Source: Bradyrhizobium prioriisuperbiae (GTDB lineage: Bacteria; Pseudomonadota; Alphaproteobacteria; Rhizobiales; Xanthobacteraceae). Taken from it: a stretch of DNA of 64,000 bases. The position numbers and the translations under genes are program-made. The DNA lies in contig NZ_CP135921.1 in NCBI RefSeq assembly GCF_032397745.1, forward strand, positions 3,224,001 through 3,288,000. The letters run 5' to 3'. Below are positions 11,385-18,166 of the stretch, one piece after another. Position 1 is the first letter of the stretch; every line of letters begins with the position of its first letter. The notes below the pieces were generated by a model, which saw nothing but the letters and a program-made list of their open reading frames with translations, searched no databases and was not told the DNA's origin.

Positions 11385-11927
11385 TTATCTGCCACCGATC
11401 ACGGCACGGACCGTATTGTCCGGCCCGAAGTCATCGGCGCCTTCCACATAGAGCAGATTGCTCAGTTTCGAGCGCGCGCGATTGACGCGACTCTTGATGG
11501 TGCCGACCGCGCATCCGCAGATCGCCGCAGCATCTTCGTAGGAAAAGCCCGATGCCCCGACCAGGATGAGGGCCTCTTTCTGGTCTTGCGGCAGCTTTTC
11601 CAGCGCGACGCGAAATTCCTCGAATTCCAGGTGATGGCTTTGACCCGGTTGGGACTTCAGCGTCTTGGCATAGCTGCCATCGGCGTCCTCGACCTCGCGC
11701 CGGCGCTTGCGATAGTCGGAGCGAAACAGGTTTCGCAAAATCGTGAACAACCATGCCGGCATGTTCGAGCCCGGCTGGAACGATTCGATGTTCGCCAGCG
11801 CCCGCAGCAGGGTTTCCTGCACAAGGTCGTCGGCCCGGTCGCCGTTGCCGCTGAGCGAAATCGCGAATGCGCGCAAACTCGGCACGCACGCGAGCATGTC
11901 GTCACGAAGCTGATTGGTGAGGGGCAT
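11385..11927 (-). CDS. ecfG: General stress response ECF sigma factor EcfG
   Basis: ECF15-type sigma factor directing RNA polymerase to GGAAC-N16/17-CGTT promoters. The 180-aa protein has region 2 with DRADDLVQETLLRALANIESF and PAWLFTILRNLFRSDYRKRRRE, and region 4 with LPQDQKEALILVGASGFSYEDAAAICG and GTIKSRVNRARSKL. In unstressed cells it should be held by NepR, encoded immediately upstream; the nepR stop and ecfG start share one base (TAATG), and AGGAGGGA precedes the ATG. The kinase, NepR and PhyR genes around it make the assignment firm. Confidence 0.96.
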   Translation of the reverse strand: MPLTNQLRDDMLACVPSLRAFAISLSGNGDRADDLVQETLLRALANIESFQPGSNMPAWLFTILRNLFRSDYRKRRREVEDADGSYAKTLKSQPGQSHHLEFEEFRVALEKLPQDQKEALILVGASGFSYEDAAAICGCAVGTIKSRVNRARSKLSNLLYVEGADDFGPDNTVRAVIGGR

Positions 11928-12130
11928 TAGTCCCTCCTGTCGTTTTTGGTCACCAGATCTCCGGCATCGGCGGTGTCGAGTTTGCGGATCAGCTCCGCAA
12001 AACGATCGGGGACCCCCTGTCGGACGACATCATCGTACATCGCCCTAAGCTGATGCCCGATGCGGGATTGAATTTCGGCATTCAGTCCACCTGGCTTGCC
12101 GGTGGATGGCTTGCGTTTTGGATCATTCAT
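11927..12130 (-). CDS. nepR: Anti-sigma factor NepR
   Basis: Small 67-aa anti-sigma factor that sequesters EcfG until phosphorylated PhyR binds it. The core IQSRIGHQLRAMYDDVVRQG and VPDRFAELIRKLD form the two helices of the NepR family, flanked by a basic disordered N-terminus (MNDPKRKPSTGKPGG) and an acidic/basic C-terminus. It is co-transcribed with ecfG by a one-base overlap, fixing sigma:anti-sigma stoichiometry, and is divergent from phyR. Confidence 0.96.
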   Translation of the reverse strand: MNDPKRKPSTGKPGGLNAEIQSRIGHQLRAMYDDVVRQGVPDRFAELIRKLDTADAGDLVTKNDRRD

Positions 12131-12224
12131 GAGCTGTTCCGTAACTTCCCCAGGAGCTAAGTTCCTCGAAACAAAAGGCTTTTCTGGAGGGCGAGCCTTT
12201 CTCGTCGGGCGTTAGTGCAGGCGT

Positions 12225-12249
12225 AATGCGACAGACGGGATAAAGTTCC
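12225..12249 (-). promoter_or_regulatory. Candidate EcfG promoter of nepR-ecfG
   Basis: On the minus strand, GGAAC (12249-12245) is followed after 16 bases by CATT (12228-12225), one base off the EcfG consensus CGTT, about 95 bp before the nepR start. It faces away from the phyR promoter at 12259, and the two GGAAC boxes form the inverted pair GTTCC-9 bp-GGAAC. Autoregulation of this locus is known in other Alphaproteobacteria. Confidence 0.6.
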
Positions 12250-12258
12250 AGAAATCTC

Positions 12259-12283
12259 GGAACTTTCGCTGGGCTGGGACGTA
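12259..12283 (+). promoter_or_regulatory. Candidate EcfG promoter of phyR
   Basis: GGAAC at 12259-12263 is followed after 16 bases by CGTA at 12280-12283, one base off CGTT. Transcription would start near 12290, giving a leader of about 65 bases that contains the hairpin at 12299-12321. Confidence 0.6.
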
Positions 12284-12298
12284 ATCAATCGCAGGTGG

Positions 12299-12321
12299 GA
12301 ACCCCGGCGATTCCGGGGTTC
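12299..12321 (+). promoter_or_regulatory. Perfect 9-bp hairpin in the phyR leader
   Basis: GAACCCCGG and CCGGGGTTC pair perfectly around a 5-base loop (CGATT), ending 33 bases before the phyR start. There is no T-run after it, so it is not a plain terminator; a role in mRNA stability, translation or protein binding is possible. Confidence 0.55.
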
Positions 12322-12354
12322 TGCGCTTGAGCGAATGAAATGGATGGAGGGGGG

Positions 12355-13161
12355 ATGTCTCGTTCCCAGGTCGTTGCCGAACACTTGCCGTTGCTTCGCC
12401 GCTATGCCCGTGCCCTGTCGGGCAACCAGGCGTCAGGCGACGCCTATGTCGCCGCCATGCTGGAGGCGCTGCTGCAGGATCAGTCGCTGCTCGATGAGAA
12501 GAACGGCCCTCGCGTAGGCCTGTTTCGGCTGTTCACGCAGATATGGAATTCCGTTGCGATCAATGACGGCGCCGATGCCTCCGTGGCCTCGATCCCCTCC
12601 GAGCGGCGGTTGTCGAACATTACACCGTTGCCGCGGCAGGCTTTTCTGCTGTTGTCGCTGGAAGGCTTCTCCGAGGACGAAGTGTCGTTCATCCTTGACA
12701 CCAGCGTCGCTGAGATCCGCCAGCTGACTGACGCCGCCGGCCGCGAACTCGCTGCAGAGATTGCGACCGACGTCCTGATCATCGAGGACGAGACGTTCAT
12801 CGCGATGGATCTGGAGAGCCTGGTCAAGAATCTCGGACACAATGTGATCGGCGTGGCGCGAACCCATTCCGACGCCATCGCGCTGGCCAAGAGCCATCGG
12901 CCTGGCTTAATCTTGGCCGACATTCAGCTGGCGGATGGCAGCTCAGGCCTTGATGCGGTCAACGAGTTGTTGCGCGTTTTCGAGGTCCCCGTCGTGTTCA
13001 TCACAGCCTATCCCGAGCGCTTCCTCACCGGCGAACGGCCGGAGCCGGCGTTTTTGATCTCCAAACCGTTCCAGCCCGCCATGGTATCGGCGGTGGCGAG
13101 TCAGGCGCTGTTCTTCCAGCGCAACTCGCGCAACCGCGCGGGCAAGGTCGCCGCTTCATAA
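12355..13161 (+). CDS. phyR: General stress response anti-anti-sigma regulator PhyR
   Basis: Response regulator of 268 aa with an ECF-sigma-like output domain at the N-terminus (about 1-135: VAEHLPLLRRYARALSGNQ to LSLEGFSEDEVSFILDTSVAEIRQL) and a receiver domain at the C-terminus (about 140-260). The phospho-acceptor is D189 in LILADIQLADGSSG; the acidic pair is in VLIIEDETF, with FITAYPE and LISKPF completing the site. When phosphorylated, its sigma-like domain binds NepR and frees EcfG. I choose ATG 12355 because GGAGGGG precedes it at the right distance; ATG 12340 would overlap that site. A strong terminator follows. Confidence 0.96.
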   Translation: MSRSQVVAEHLPLLRRYARALSGNQASGDAYVAAMLEALLQDQSLLDEKNGPRVGLFRLFTQIWNSVAINDGADASVASIPSERRLSNITPLPRQAFLLLSLEGFSEDEVSFILDTSVAEIRQLTDAAGRELAAEIATDVLIIEDETFIAMDLESLVKNLGHNVIGVARTHSDAIALAKSHRPGLILADIQLADGSSGLDAVNELLRVFEVPVVFITAYPERFLTGERPEPAFLISKPFQPAMVSAVASQALFFQRNSRNRAGKVAAS

Positions 13162-13206
13162 GGGCTGCTGAAGCCCGCAAACTGCTGATACAGGATAAGC
13201 ATTTTG

Positions 13207-13243
13207 AACGGGCCTCGGTCATGACCGGGGCCCGTTTTGTTTC
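13207..13243 (+). terminator. Rho-independent terminator after phyR
   Basis: AACGGGCC (13207-13214) pairs with GGCCCGTT (13229-13236); the loop contains a further CGGTCATGACCG palindrome, and TTGTTT follows the stem. Confidence 0.8.
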
Positions 13244-13307
13244 TGGCGTCGTTTCCGGATGGGAGCCAGATCCTTGAAAACAAGGGGAATGTGAAAACAA
13301 AAGAAAA

Positions 13308-13344
13308 GCGGGACGCCGCCGGCATCACCACGGCAGCGTCCCGC
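13308..13344 (-). terminator. Inverted repeat resembling a minus-strand terminator
   Basis: GCGGGACGC and GCGTCCCGC pair over 9 bp, extended by GCCG/CGGC after one C-A mismatch. The bases on its left are A-rich (AAAACAAAAGAAAA), which read as a T-run on the minus strand. No minus-strand gene is seen just before it, so its target is unclear. Confidence 0.5.
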
Positions 13345-13430
13345 GTTGACCGGTTAATTAGGGGCAGGGGGAATAACCGGCTGCAGAAATGACTCCGTAC
13401 GTCTGAGATCGTTCCGCGCGGGGCAAGGAA

Positions 13431-13477
13431 TTTTTTTTGGAATTTTTTGGAAATTTTTTTCAGACGGTGAATTTTTT
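13431..13477. repeat. Phased T-tracts, likely bent DNA
   Basis: T-runs of 6-8 bases at 13431-13438, 13443-13448, 13454-13460 and 13472-13477 have centres about 11, 11.5 and 17.5 bp apart. The first three repeat a GGAATTTTTT unit. Spacing near the helical repeat predicts intrinsic curvature, in a region otherwise GC-rich. Confidence 0.6.
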
Positions 13478-13500
13478 CGGCACTTCGACCGACAAACAGT

Positions 13501-13526
13501 GGAACCAGATCGATCCCGTCTCTGTT
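13501..13526 (+). promoter_or_regulatory. Weak EcfG-like promoter upstream of the gene at 13593
   Basis: GGAAC at 13501-13505 is followed after 17 bases by TGTT at 13523-13526, one mismatch to CGTT with the alternative spacing. It lies 67 bp before the ATG of the next gene. Confidence 0.4.
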
Positions 13527-13592
13527 GTCACTGCAAATCAGAAAGTTGGAAGACAACGGGTTGATCGCGTCAGGGCAGCGGCGAGGCGCAAC

Positions 13593-14000
13593 ATGTCTCA
13601 TATTTCAACAGGTGCTTTGGGTTTGATTGCGGCGTCGCTGGCTTTCAGCGGTGTGCAGTTCGGAATGGCGTCGGACGGCGGCGTTGGCGGTGCTACCGCA
13701 CTCCGAGGAAGCGTCAGCCATGATGCCGTTTTTGTCGTGAACCGCGACGCCAAATCGGATCGCGACGCAGGTGCGGCGACCCAAGCGGGCACGGTGACTC
13801 TGTCGTTTCAGGTGCCCGGCCTGAAGGATGGTTCGGTGGCCATGCGCATGCCGACCGCGGACGCCATTCGTTTGCGTCCCGCCGTCAACAACGCCAAAGC
13901 CAGCAATACCCCGCGACGCAGGACCGTGGCTTGCGAGCCGGTGGTGAGTGTCCTGACCGACGTTGCGAAGCACCTTGAGCCGGGACGCTGCATCACCTGA
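13593..14000 (+). CDS. Hypothetical exported protein, 135 aa
   Basis: The N-terminus MSHISTGALGLIAASLAFSG followed by VQFGMASDGG looks like a signal peptide, so the product is probably periplasmic. The rest is basic and lacks a recognised domain: it contains LSFQVPGLKDGSVAMRMP and ends with two cysteines (TVACEPVVSVL and LEPGRCIT), which could form one disulfide. I chose ATG 13593 for the signal peptide; the longer in-frame start at 13437 lies in the T-tract region. A terminator follows. Position and a weak EcfG-like promoter suggest stress expression. Confidence 0.6.
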   Translation: MSHISTGALGLIAASLAFSGVQFGMASDGGVGGATALRGSVSHDAVFVVNRDAKSDRDAGAATQAGTVTLSFQVPGLKDGSVAMRMPTADAIRLRPAVNNAKASNTPRRRTVACEPVVSVLTDVAKHLEPGRCIT

Positions 14001-14032
14001 CGAGGTGATATCCTGAATCCTTGATATCTCGA

Positions 14033-14072
14033 ACAAACGGTGCCGCATGGTTGTGGCGCCGTTTGTGTTTTG
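14033..14072 (+). terminator. Terminator after the exported protein gene
   Basis: ACAAACGGTGCC pairs with GGCGCCGTTTGT (one G-T pair) and is followed by GTTTT. Its 3' arm overlaps a 17-bp tandem repeat. Confidence 0.7.
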
Positions 14073-14093
14073 GCTGCGTTTGTGTTTTGGCTG
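14060..14093. repeat. 17-bp tandem repeat, two copies
   Basis: CGTTTGTGTTTTGGCTG occurs twice without a gap (14060-14076 and 14077-14093), extending the T/G-rich tail of the preceding terminator; probably replication slippage. Confidence 0.75.
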
Positions 14094-14153
14094 GTTGTGT
14101 TTCGAAGGCACTGGGATTCGACGCGGAATCGCTGCCGCTCAGGCGACAGAGGA

Positions 14154-14648
14154 CTACTCCGCAGGATCTTCTTCGGGCGCTTTTCGCTGCGCCATCAGGC
14201 CGAACGCAATGCCGCCGACGGCCAGCAAAGGCAACAAGCGCTTCACTCCCACGGCCCGGACGATCTGAAGCCCTGCCGCCATCATCATGGGATCGCTCAT
14301 CACGGTGGCGAAAGCTGATTTGGTATTGGCTTTCGCGGCTGCCTCGACGGCTCGCCGCGTGCGCCGGCGTCGATACAGGTAGATGCCGGTCACGATCAGT
14401 GTGACCACGAAGAAAAATGCGGCGCCGGACAGGCAGGCCGGGACGATACCGTATTGCTGCAGCACATATGAGAACGCCGCCGCGCACAGGAATGTGAGAG
14501 TAATGAATAAGGCAATCGAAATGGCCGCGATCAGCGCTGTCATGCGCAATGCGACGCCGGTCGAAACCTTGAGATCATCGATAAAGTTCTGCAGCATCAA
14601 AATCGCCTGTTGTTGAAAGACTGCGTCACGCAAACTGCGATCCAGCAA
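14154..14648 (-). CDS. Putative membrane protein with two N-terminal helices, general stress island
   Basis: Protein of up to 164 aa with two membrane helices (ALIAAISIALFITLTFLCAA and AAFFFVVTLIVTGIYLY), a short basic linker RRRRTRR, and a third hydrophobic stretch LLPLLAVGGIAFGLM near the end. The pattern resembles the phage-holin-like/DUF1469 family partners of DUF883 proteins, but I do not assign it firmly. Translation may start at 14648 or at the internal ATG at 14597. It begins 57 bp after the DUF883-like gene with no terminator between, so both should be read from the EcfG promoter at 15117-15141. Confidence 0.7.
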   Translation of the reverse strand: MLDRSLRDAVFQQQAILMLQNFIDDLKVSTGVALRMTALIAAISIALFITLTFLCAAAFSYVLQQYGIVPACLSGAAFFFVVTLIVTGIYLYRRRRTRRAVEAAAKANTKSAFATVMSDPMMMAAGLQIVRAVGVKRLLPLLAVGGIAFGLMAQRKAPEEDPAE

Positions 14649-14705
14649 TGCTGGCTGGATCGCTGTATCCGTAAGTCCCGTGGTGGTGACGTCAGCGGCG
14701 CCGGA

Positions 14706-15068
14706 TCAGCGGCGCCACGTCACGCCGATCAGAAAACCGAGGCCGATCGCAAGACCGACCGCAGCCAGCGGCCGCTGCTGCACGGCATCTTCCAGGCTCT
14801 CGCTCAGCGTTGCTGCCGCGTCCTGGGCCGCATCGAATGCGGCACTGCCTTGCTCCGAGAGGTCGGACACGATGCCGTCGACGCTGGAGCGGGCCTGCTT
14901 GTAGCCGCGCCGCGCCTGCTTTTGCGCTGTGCCGGCCAGGCCGTTGAGTGCATCGGTAATCTGCTCCGCGAGATTGGAGATGTCGCTTTTCACGGCGTCC
15001 ACATCCTTCTGCAAACGGTCATAGCTGGCTTTATCGGTCATCGCGGCTTCACCCTCATCGCTCGACAT
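14706..15068 (-). CDS. DUF883 (ElaB/YqjD)-like membrane-anchored protein
   Basis: The 120-aa protein has a long amphipathic, coiled-coil-prone N-terminal part (YDRLQKDVDAVKSDISNLA and further helices rich in Ala, Gln and Asp) and one C-terminal membrane anchor RPLAAVGLAIGLGFLIG ending WRR, the hallmark of the ElaB/YqjD/DUF883 family, which in E. coli includes a ribosome-binding stationary-phase protein. A second in-frame ATG lies at residue 10. An exact EcfG promoter lies 48 bp upstream of the start, within the 3' end of the AI-2E gene. Confidence 0.82.
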   Translation of the reverse strand: MSSDEGEAAMTDKASYDRLQKDVDAVKSDISNLAEQITDALNGLAGTAQKQARRGYKQARSSVDGIVSDLSEQGSAAFDAAQDAAATLSESLEDAVQQRPLAAVGLAIGLGFLIGVTWRR

Positions 15069-15116
15069 TGAATGCTCCCTTAAGGGATTTGCTTCTCAAG
15101 GGATTCATGCCGGGCA

Positions 15117-15141
15117 AACGCGCCGTGGCACTCATGGTTCC
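15117..15141 (-). promoter_or_regulatory. EcfG promoter of the DUF883-like operon (exact consensus)
   Basis: On the minus strand, GGAAC (15141-15137), 16 bases, CGTT (15120-15117): an exact match to the EcfG consensus, 48 bp before the ATG at 15068. It overlaps the last codons of the upstream AI-2E gene, allowing the small genes to be induced separately. Confidence 0.8.
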
Positions 15142-16277
15142 CGTGCGGGGACGAGATGCTCCTTGAGGATCAGCGCGACAATCAGCAGCGGTGAAGCCAG
15201 AAATGCACCCATCGGCCCCCACAGCCAGGTCCAGAATGCGAACGCGATGAAGACGGCGAGTGCGTTCAGCTCCAGGCGCCGGCCGATGATGGTTGGCGTG
15301 ATGAAATGGCCTTCGAGAAATGTCACGCCTGCGAACAGGATCGGGGCAATCAAGCCGGTGGCCAGTGTCGACGAATTGACCACGCCGATCACCGTCAGCA
15401 CGACGAACATGACGACGGGACCGATGATTGGGACGTAGTTCAGGGTTGCGGCAAGGGCGCCGAGGCCGGCGGGATTCGGCATTCCGGTGACCGAGCAGAT
15501 CAGGCCGGTTGCGATGCCGACACCCATATTGATCATGGTTACGATCAGCAGGTAGCTGCCCAGATTCTGTTCGATGGCATTGAGGATGCGCAACGTCCGC
15601 AGCCGGGTTTCGCGCGCCGCGAAGTTCATGATCAGCGAGCGCCGCAACTCGGGCCAACTGGCGACGAACAGAATCAAGGTGACGAAGAACAGCAGCAGCT
15701 CGGTCAGGGTCGGAGACAGGAATTCGAGCGTGGGCTGCACCCATTCGATCTTGGGCAACGATAGCGCGGCTGTCGACGGTTCGCTGCCGAACATGGCCTG
15801 CAGCTGATGCCACAGCGCGAGCGGCCGGTCGAAGACGTGCAGCTTCTCCTTGAAGTGCGCGCCGAGTTCGGGAAGCTGGGATGACCACTCCAGCATCGGC
15901 GCTGATATCAGCGCGATGATCAGGGCGATGATGGCGCACATGGTGGCGATCATCAGGGCCGCCGACGCCGCCCGCGGAATGCGATAGCGCTCGAGAAAGC
16001 CGATGCCGGCCGAAAGCATGGTGCCGATCACGAACGCGGTGACGATCGGCATGAACAGCGTACGGGCGACATAGAGCACGGTGATCACGGCGATCGCCAG
16101 CAGGCCGACCAGCGTGACGGCGACGACTTCCGCGCGTCGAATGAGCGGAGGCTGCTCGTCGAGGCTCTCGTGCAGCGGTGTGCCGGTCGGCCGGCTGGCG
16201 GGACGGGACGACGATGGGGGATCGGTCAGTTCTGCGCGCGATATGCCGATAGGATCAGACACCATAGGATCAGACAT
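15132..16277 (-). CDS. AI-2E family (PerM/YdiK-type) membrane permease
   Basis: Polytopic protein of 381 aa with the AI-2E/UPF0118 pattern: two N-terminal helices (VAVTLVGLLAIAVITVLYV, MPIVTAFVIGTMLSAGIGF), a large soluble loop, then a C-terminal helix bundle containing LNYVPIIGPVVMFVVLTVIG, FLEGHFITPTIIGRRLELNA and FWTWLWGPMGAFLASPLL. Family members export small molecules or ions; the autoinducer-2 name is historical. I use ATG 16277, 4 bp after the DUF3309 stop; a TTG at 16310 would overlap that gene. It is probably read from the EcfG promoter at 16518-16542. Confidence 0.88.
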   Translation of the reverse strand: MSDPMVSDPIGISRAELTDPPSSSRPASRPTGTPLHESLDEQPPLIRRAEVVAVTLVGLLAIAVITVLYVARTLFMPIVTAFVIGTMLSAGIGFLERYRIPRAASAALMIATMCAIIALIIALISAPMLEWSSQLPELGAHFKEKLHVFDRPLALWHQLQAMFGSEPSTAALSLPKIEWVQPTLEFLSPTLTELLLFFVTLILFVASWPELRRSLIMNFAARETRLRTLRILNAIEQNLGSYLLIVTMINMGVGIATGLICSVTGMPNPAGLGALAATLNYVPIIGPVVMFVVLTVIGVVNSSTLATGLIAPILFAGVTFLEGHFITPTIIGRRLELNALAVFIAFAFWTWLWGPMGAFLASPLLIVALILKEHLVPAREP

Positions 16278-16281
16278 GGGA

Positions 16282-16440
16282 TCAGAGACGCCCGAGCAGC
16301 AGCAGGACAAGGACGATGATCAGCACCGTGCCGACAATGCCAGAGGGGCCATAGCCCCATGAGTTGCTGTAGCCCCAACGGGGGATAACCCCGAGCAGGA
16401 TCAGAACCAGGAGGATGATCAGGATGGTGCCGAGCGGCAT
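16282..16440 (-). CDS. DUF3309 small hydrophobic protein
   Basis: 52-aa protein of two hydrophobic helices (LGTILIILLVLILLGVIP and GIVGTVLIIVLVLLLLG) joined by the Tyr/Trp/Ser turn RWGYSNSWGYGPS, which is the DUF3309 signature. Such proteins are common in stress-induced operons of rhizobia. AAGGAG precedes the ATG. It is the first gene after an exact EcfG promoter 78 bp upstream and is followed within 4 bp by the AI-2E permease gene. Confidence 0.88.
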   Translation of the reverse strand: MPLGTILIILLVLILLGVIPRWGYSNSWGYGPSGIVGTVLIIVLVLLLLGRL

Positions 16441-16517
16441 GGCCGGACTCCTTGCGAAGGATTGCCCGGACGCCGCGGATTGCTGATGGACAGTCCTCGA
16501 CCCCGGCTTTGGGGCGT

Positions 16518-16542
16518 AACGGACCGGCGTCATCAAGGTTCC
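16518..16542 (-). promoter_or_regulatory. EcfG promoter of the DUF3309/AI-2E operon (exact consensus)
   Basis: On the minus strand, GGAAC (16542-16538), 16 bases, CGTT (16521-16518); exact consensus, 78 bp upstream of the DUF3309 start. It is divergent from the exact EcfG promoter at 16592. Confidence 0.82.
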
Positions 16543-16591
16543 CCGTCGCGGGGACGTGAACGGTGTTCCCTTTTTGGGCAACACCGGCGGT

Positions 16592-16616
16592 GGAACCGAA
16601 TCGCGCTTGCCTCGTT
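16592..16616 (+). promoter_or_regulatory. EcfG promoter of the L,D-transpeptidase gene (exact consensus)
   Basis: GGAAC at 16592-16596, 16 bases, CGTT at 16613-16616; exact consensus, 58 bp upstream of ATG 16675. Confidence 0.82.
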
Positions 16617-16674
16617 GGTTCAACATGTCGCGTCCACGCGTGGCGTGCGGCGCCGGCATCATGAGGGCAGGGTC

Positions 16675-17466
16675 ATGACACCATCGATTTGCCGGCGCAC
16701 TGACGTGCGGCGCGTGTCCGGAGCAGTCGCCGTAATCCTCGCTACCGCTTTCTTGTCCACCGGCGCCTCCGCGCAGGCGCTTGGATATGCTAACGATCCA
16801 CGGAGCCAAGGCTTTTGGACCGACGGTGGCCTGCCATCGGCGCAACAGCCGATGACCGATGATAATGGCAGCGATGCTTACGTAGTGCCGCAGCGGCTGC
16901 AGCGCCAAACCGTCAGCTACGCCACGCACGAGGCGGCCGGCACCATCGTCATCGATACCGCGAATACCGTTCTCTACTACGTGCTCGGCAACAACCGCGC
17001 GATCCGCTACGGCGTTGGTGTCGGCCGCGAAGGCTTCACCTGGTCGGGCACCCAAAACATCACCCGCAAGGCCGAGTGGCCGGACTGGCATCCGCCGACG
17101 GAGATGATCGCCCGCCAGCCCTATCTGCCGCGCTTCATGGCCGGTGGTCCCGGAAATCCGCTCGGGGCCCGCGCCATGTACTTGGGCTCCAGCGTATACC
17201 GCATCCATGGCACCAACGATCCGTCGACCATCGGCAAGTTCGTGTCCAGCGGCTGCATCCGGCTGACCAATCCAGATGTGGAAGATCTGTTCAGCCGGGT
17301 CAATGTCGGGACCCGGGTGGTGGTGCTGCCCAAGAGTGGTGCACCGCGGTTTGAGGCCCACGCTACCGTTCCTGCGAGGGCAGCTGCGATGGTCCCCGCA
17401 CAGCCGATGCCGGTCCGAACCGCGTTTCAGCGCCAGGTGAACCAGACCACCGCTGGATTGTACTAA
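16675..17466 (+). CDS. L,D-transpeptidase, YkuD family, exported
   Basis: Periplasmic enzyme of 263 aa that cross-links peptidoglycan or attaches proteins to it. A signal peptide (VSGAVAVILATAFLSTGASAQA) is followed by a YkuD domain from about residue 85 to 225; the catalytic motif is RIHGTND then SSGCIRL, with the nucleophile cysteine in SSGCIRL. ATG 16675 follows GAGGG. The basic C-terminal tail after VVVLPKSG is low in complexity. Transcription from an exact EcfG promoter ties wall remodelling to the general stress response. Confidence 0.92.
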   Translation: MTPSICRRTDVRRVSGAVAVILATAFLSTGASAQALGYANDPRSQGFWTDGGLPSAQQPMTDDNGSDAYVVPQRLQRQTVSYATHEAAGTIVIDTANTVLYYVLGNNRAIRYGVGVGREGFTWSGTQNITRKAEWPDWHPPTEMIARQPYLPRFMAGGPGNPLGARAMYLGSSVYRIHGTNDPSTIGKFVSSGCIRLTNPDVEDLFSRVNVGTRVVVLPKSGAPRFEAHATVPARAAAMVPAQPMPVRTAFQRQVNQTTAGLY

Positions 17467-17491
17467 ACCGGGACGTTCGCTGGGGAGCCTG

Positions 17492-18145
17492 ATGATGCGC
17501 GTGTCGAGATCCCGGATCACTGTCGGATTGGCACTGGCCCTGACGCTGTGGCTGGCGGGGACCGGCGTCTCGACGTCGGCCCAGGCTCAGGATTTCTTCT
17601 CAGCCTTGTTCGGTGGTGGAGCTCCGGCGCCCCGGCCTTTTGCGCTTCCGTTCGGCAGCCCGTTTGACGAGGCCCGGCCGGCGCCCGCTCCGCGACCAAG
17701 CTCAGGTGGCGGCGGTGGCCGCACGGCTTACTGCGTCCGCACTTGCGATGGACGATATTTCCCGGCCCCGGCGACCGAGGGCCAAAGCCGCGCCTCGGTG
17801 TGCAATAGCTTCTGCCCCGCCAGCGAGACCAAGGTGTTTTACGGCGGCTCCATCGACAACGCATCGACCGAGAGCGGCAAGTCATACTCCGACCTGCCCA
17901 ATGCCTTCCGCTATCGCAACGAACTGGTTGCCGGCTGCACCTGCAACGGCAAGGATTCGGTTGGGCTTGCCGCGATCAAGATCGATGACGATCGCACCCT
18001 GCGCAAAGGCGATATCGTCGCCGGCCCGAGCGGGCTGGTGGTGGCTTCGGGCCGCCCCGACAAACGCACCGCCGTGAACTTCACGCCGGTCTCGCCGTCT
18101 GTCCGCGCCAAGTTCGAGCGGGTGCCTGTGGTTGCCAACGAGTGA
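17492..18145 (+). CDS. DUF2865 exported protein, copy A
   Basis: Secreted 217-aa protein with signal peptide VGLALALTLWLAGTGVSTSAQA and then DFFSALFGGG. The DUF2865 core holds paired cysteines: YCVRTCDGRYFP, VCNSFCPASETKVFYGGSID, NAFRYRNELVAGCTCNG, then KGDIVAGPSGLVVASG. Six cysteines suggest three disulfides. Function is unknown; the family is common in Bradyrhizobium and Rhodopseudomonas. A second full copy lies at 23035, and the last codons of a third, ending VRAKFERVPVVATE, are at 20221. A terminator follows directly. Confidence 0.85.
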   Translation: MMRVSRSRITVGLALALTLWLAGTGVSTSAQAQDFFSALFGGGAPAPRPFALPFGSPFDEARPAPAPRPSSGGGGGRTAYCVRTCDGRYFPAPATEGQSRASVCNSFCPASETKVFYGGSIDNASTESGKSYSDLPNAFRYRNELVAGCTCNGKDSVGLAAIKIDDDRTLRKGDIVAGPSGLVVASGRPDKRTAVNFTPVSPSVRAKFERVPVVANE

Positions 18146-18166
18146 GCTGATGGATCAGCCTACAAC

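Larger units (their letters stand above)
13162..13592. other. Gene-poor region with terminator, inverted repeats and phased T-tracts
   Basis: Between phyR and the next gene there is no supported coding region. It holds the phyR terminator (13207-13243), a G/C inverted repeat with an A-rich left flank (13308-13344), the pair CCGGTTA/TAACCGG (13350-13380), a run of phased T-tracts (13431-13477) and a weak EcfG-like promoter (13501-13526). Confidence 0.6.

Noticed and set aside
16441..17520. Long minus-strand extension upstream of the DUF3309 gene
   Set aside because: The DUF3309 family starts at 16440 with its own ribosome site; the extension lies opposite the L,D-transpeptidase gene.
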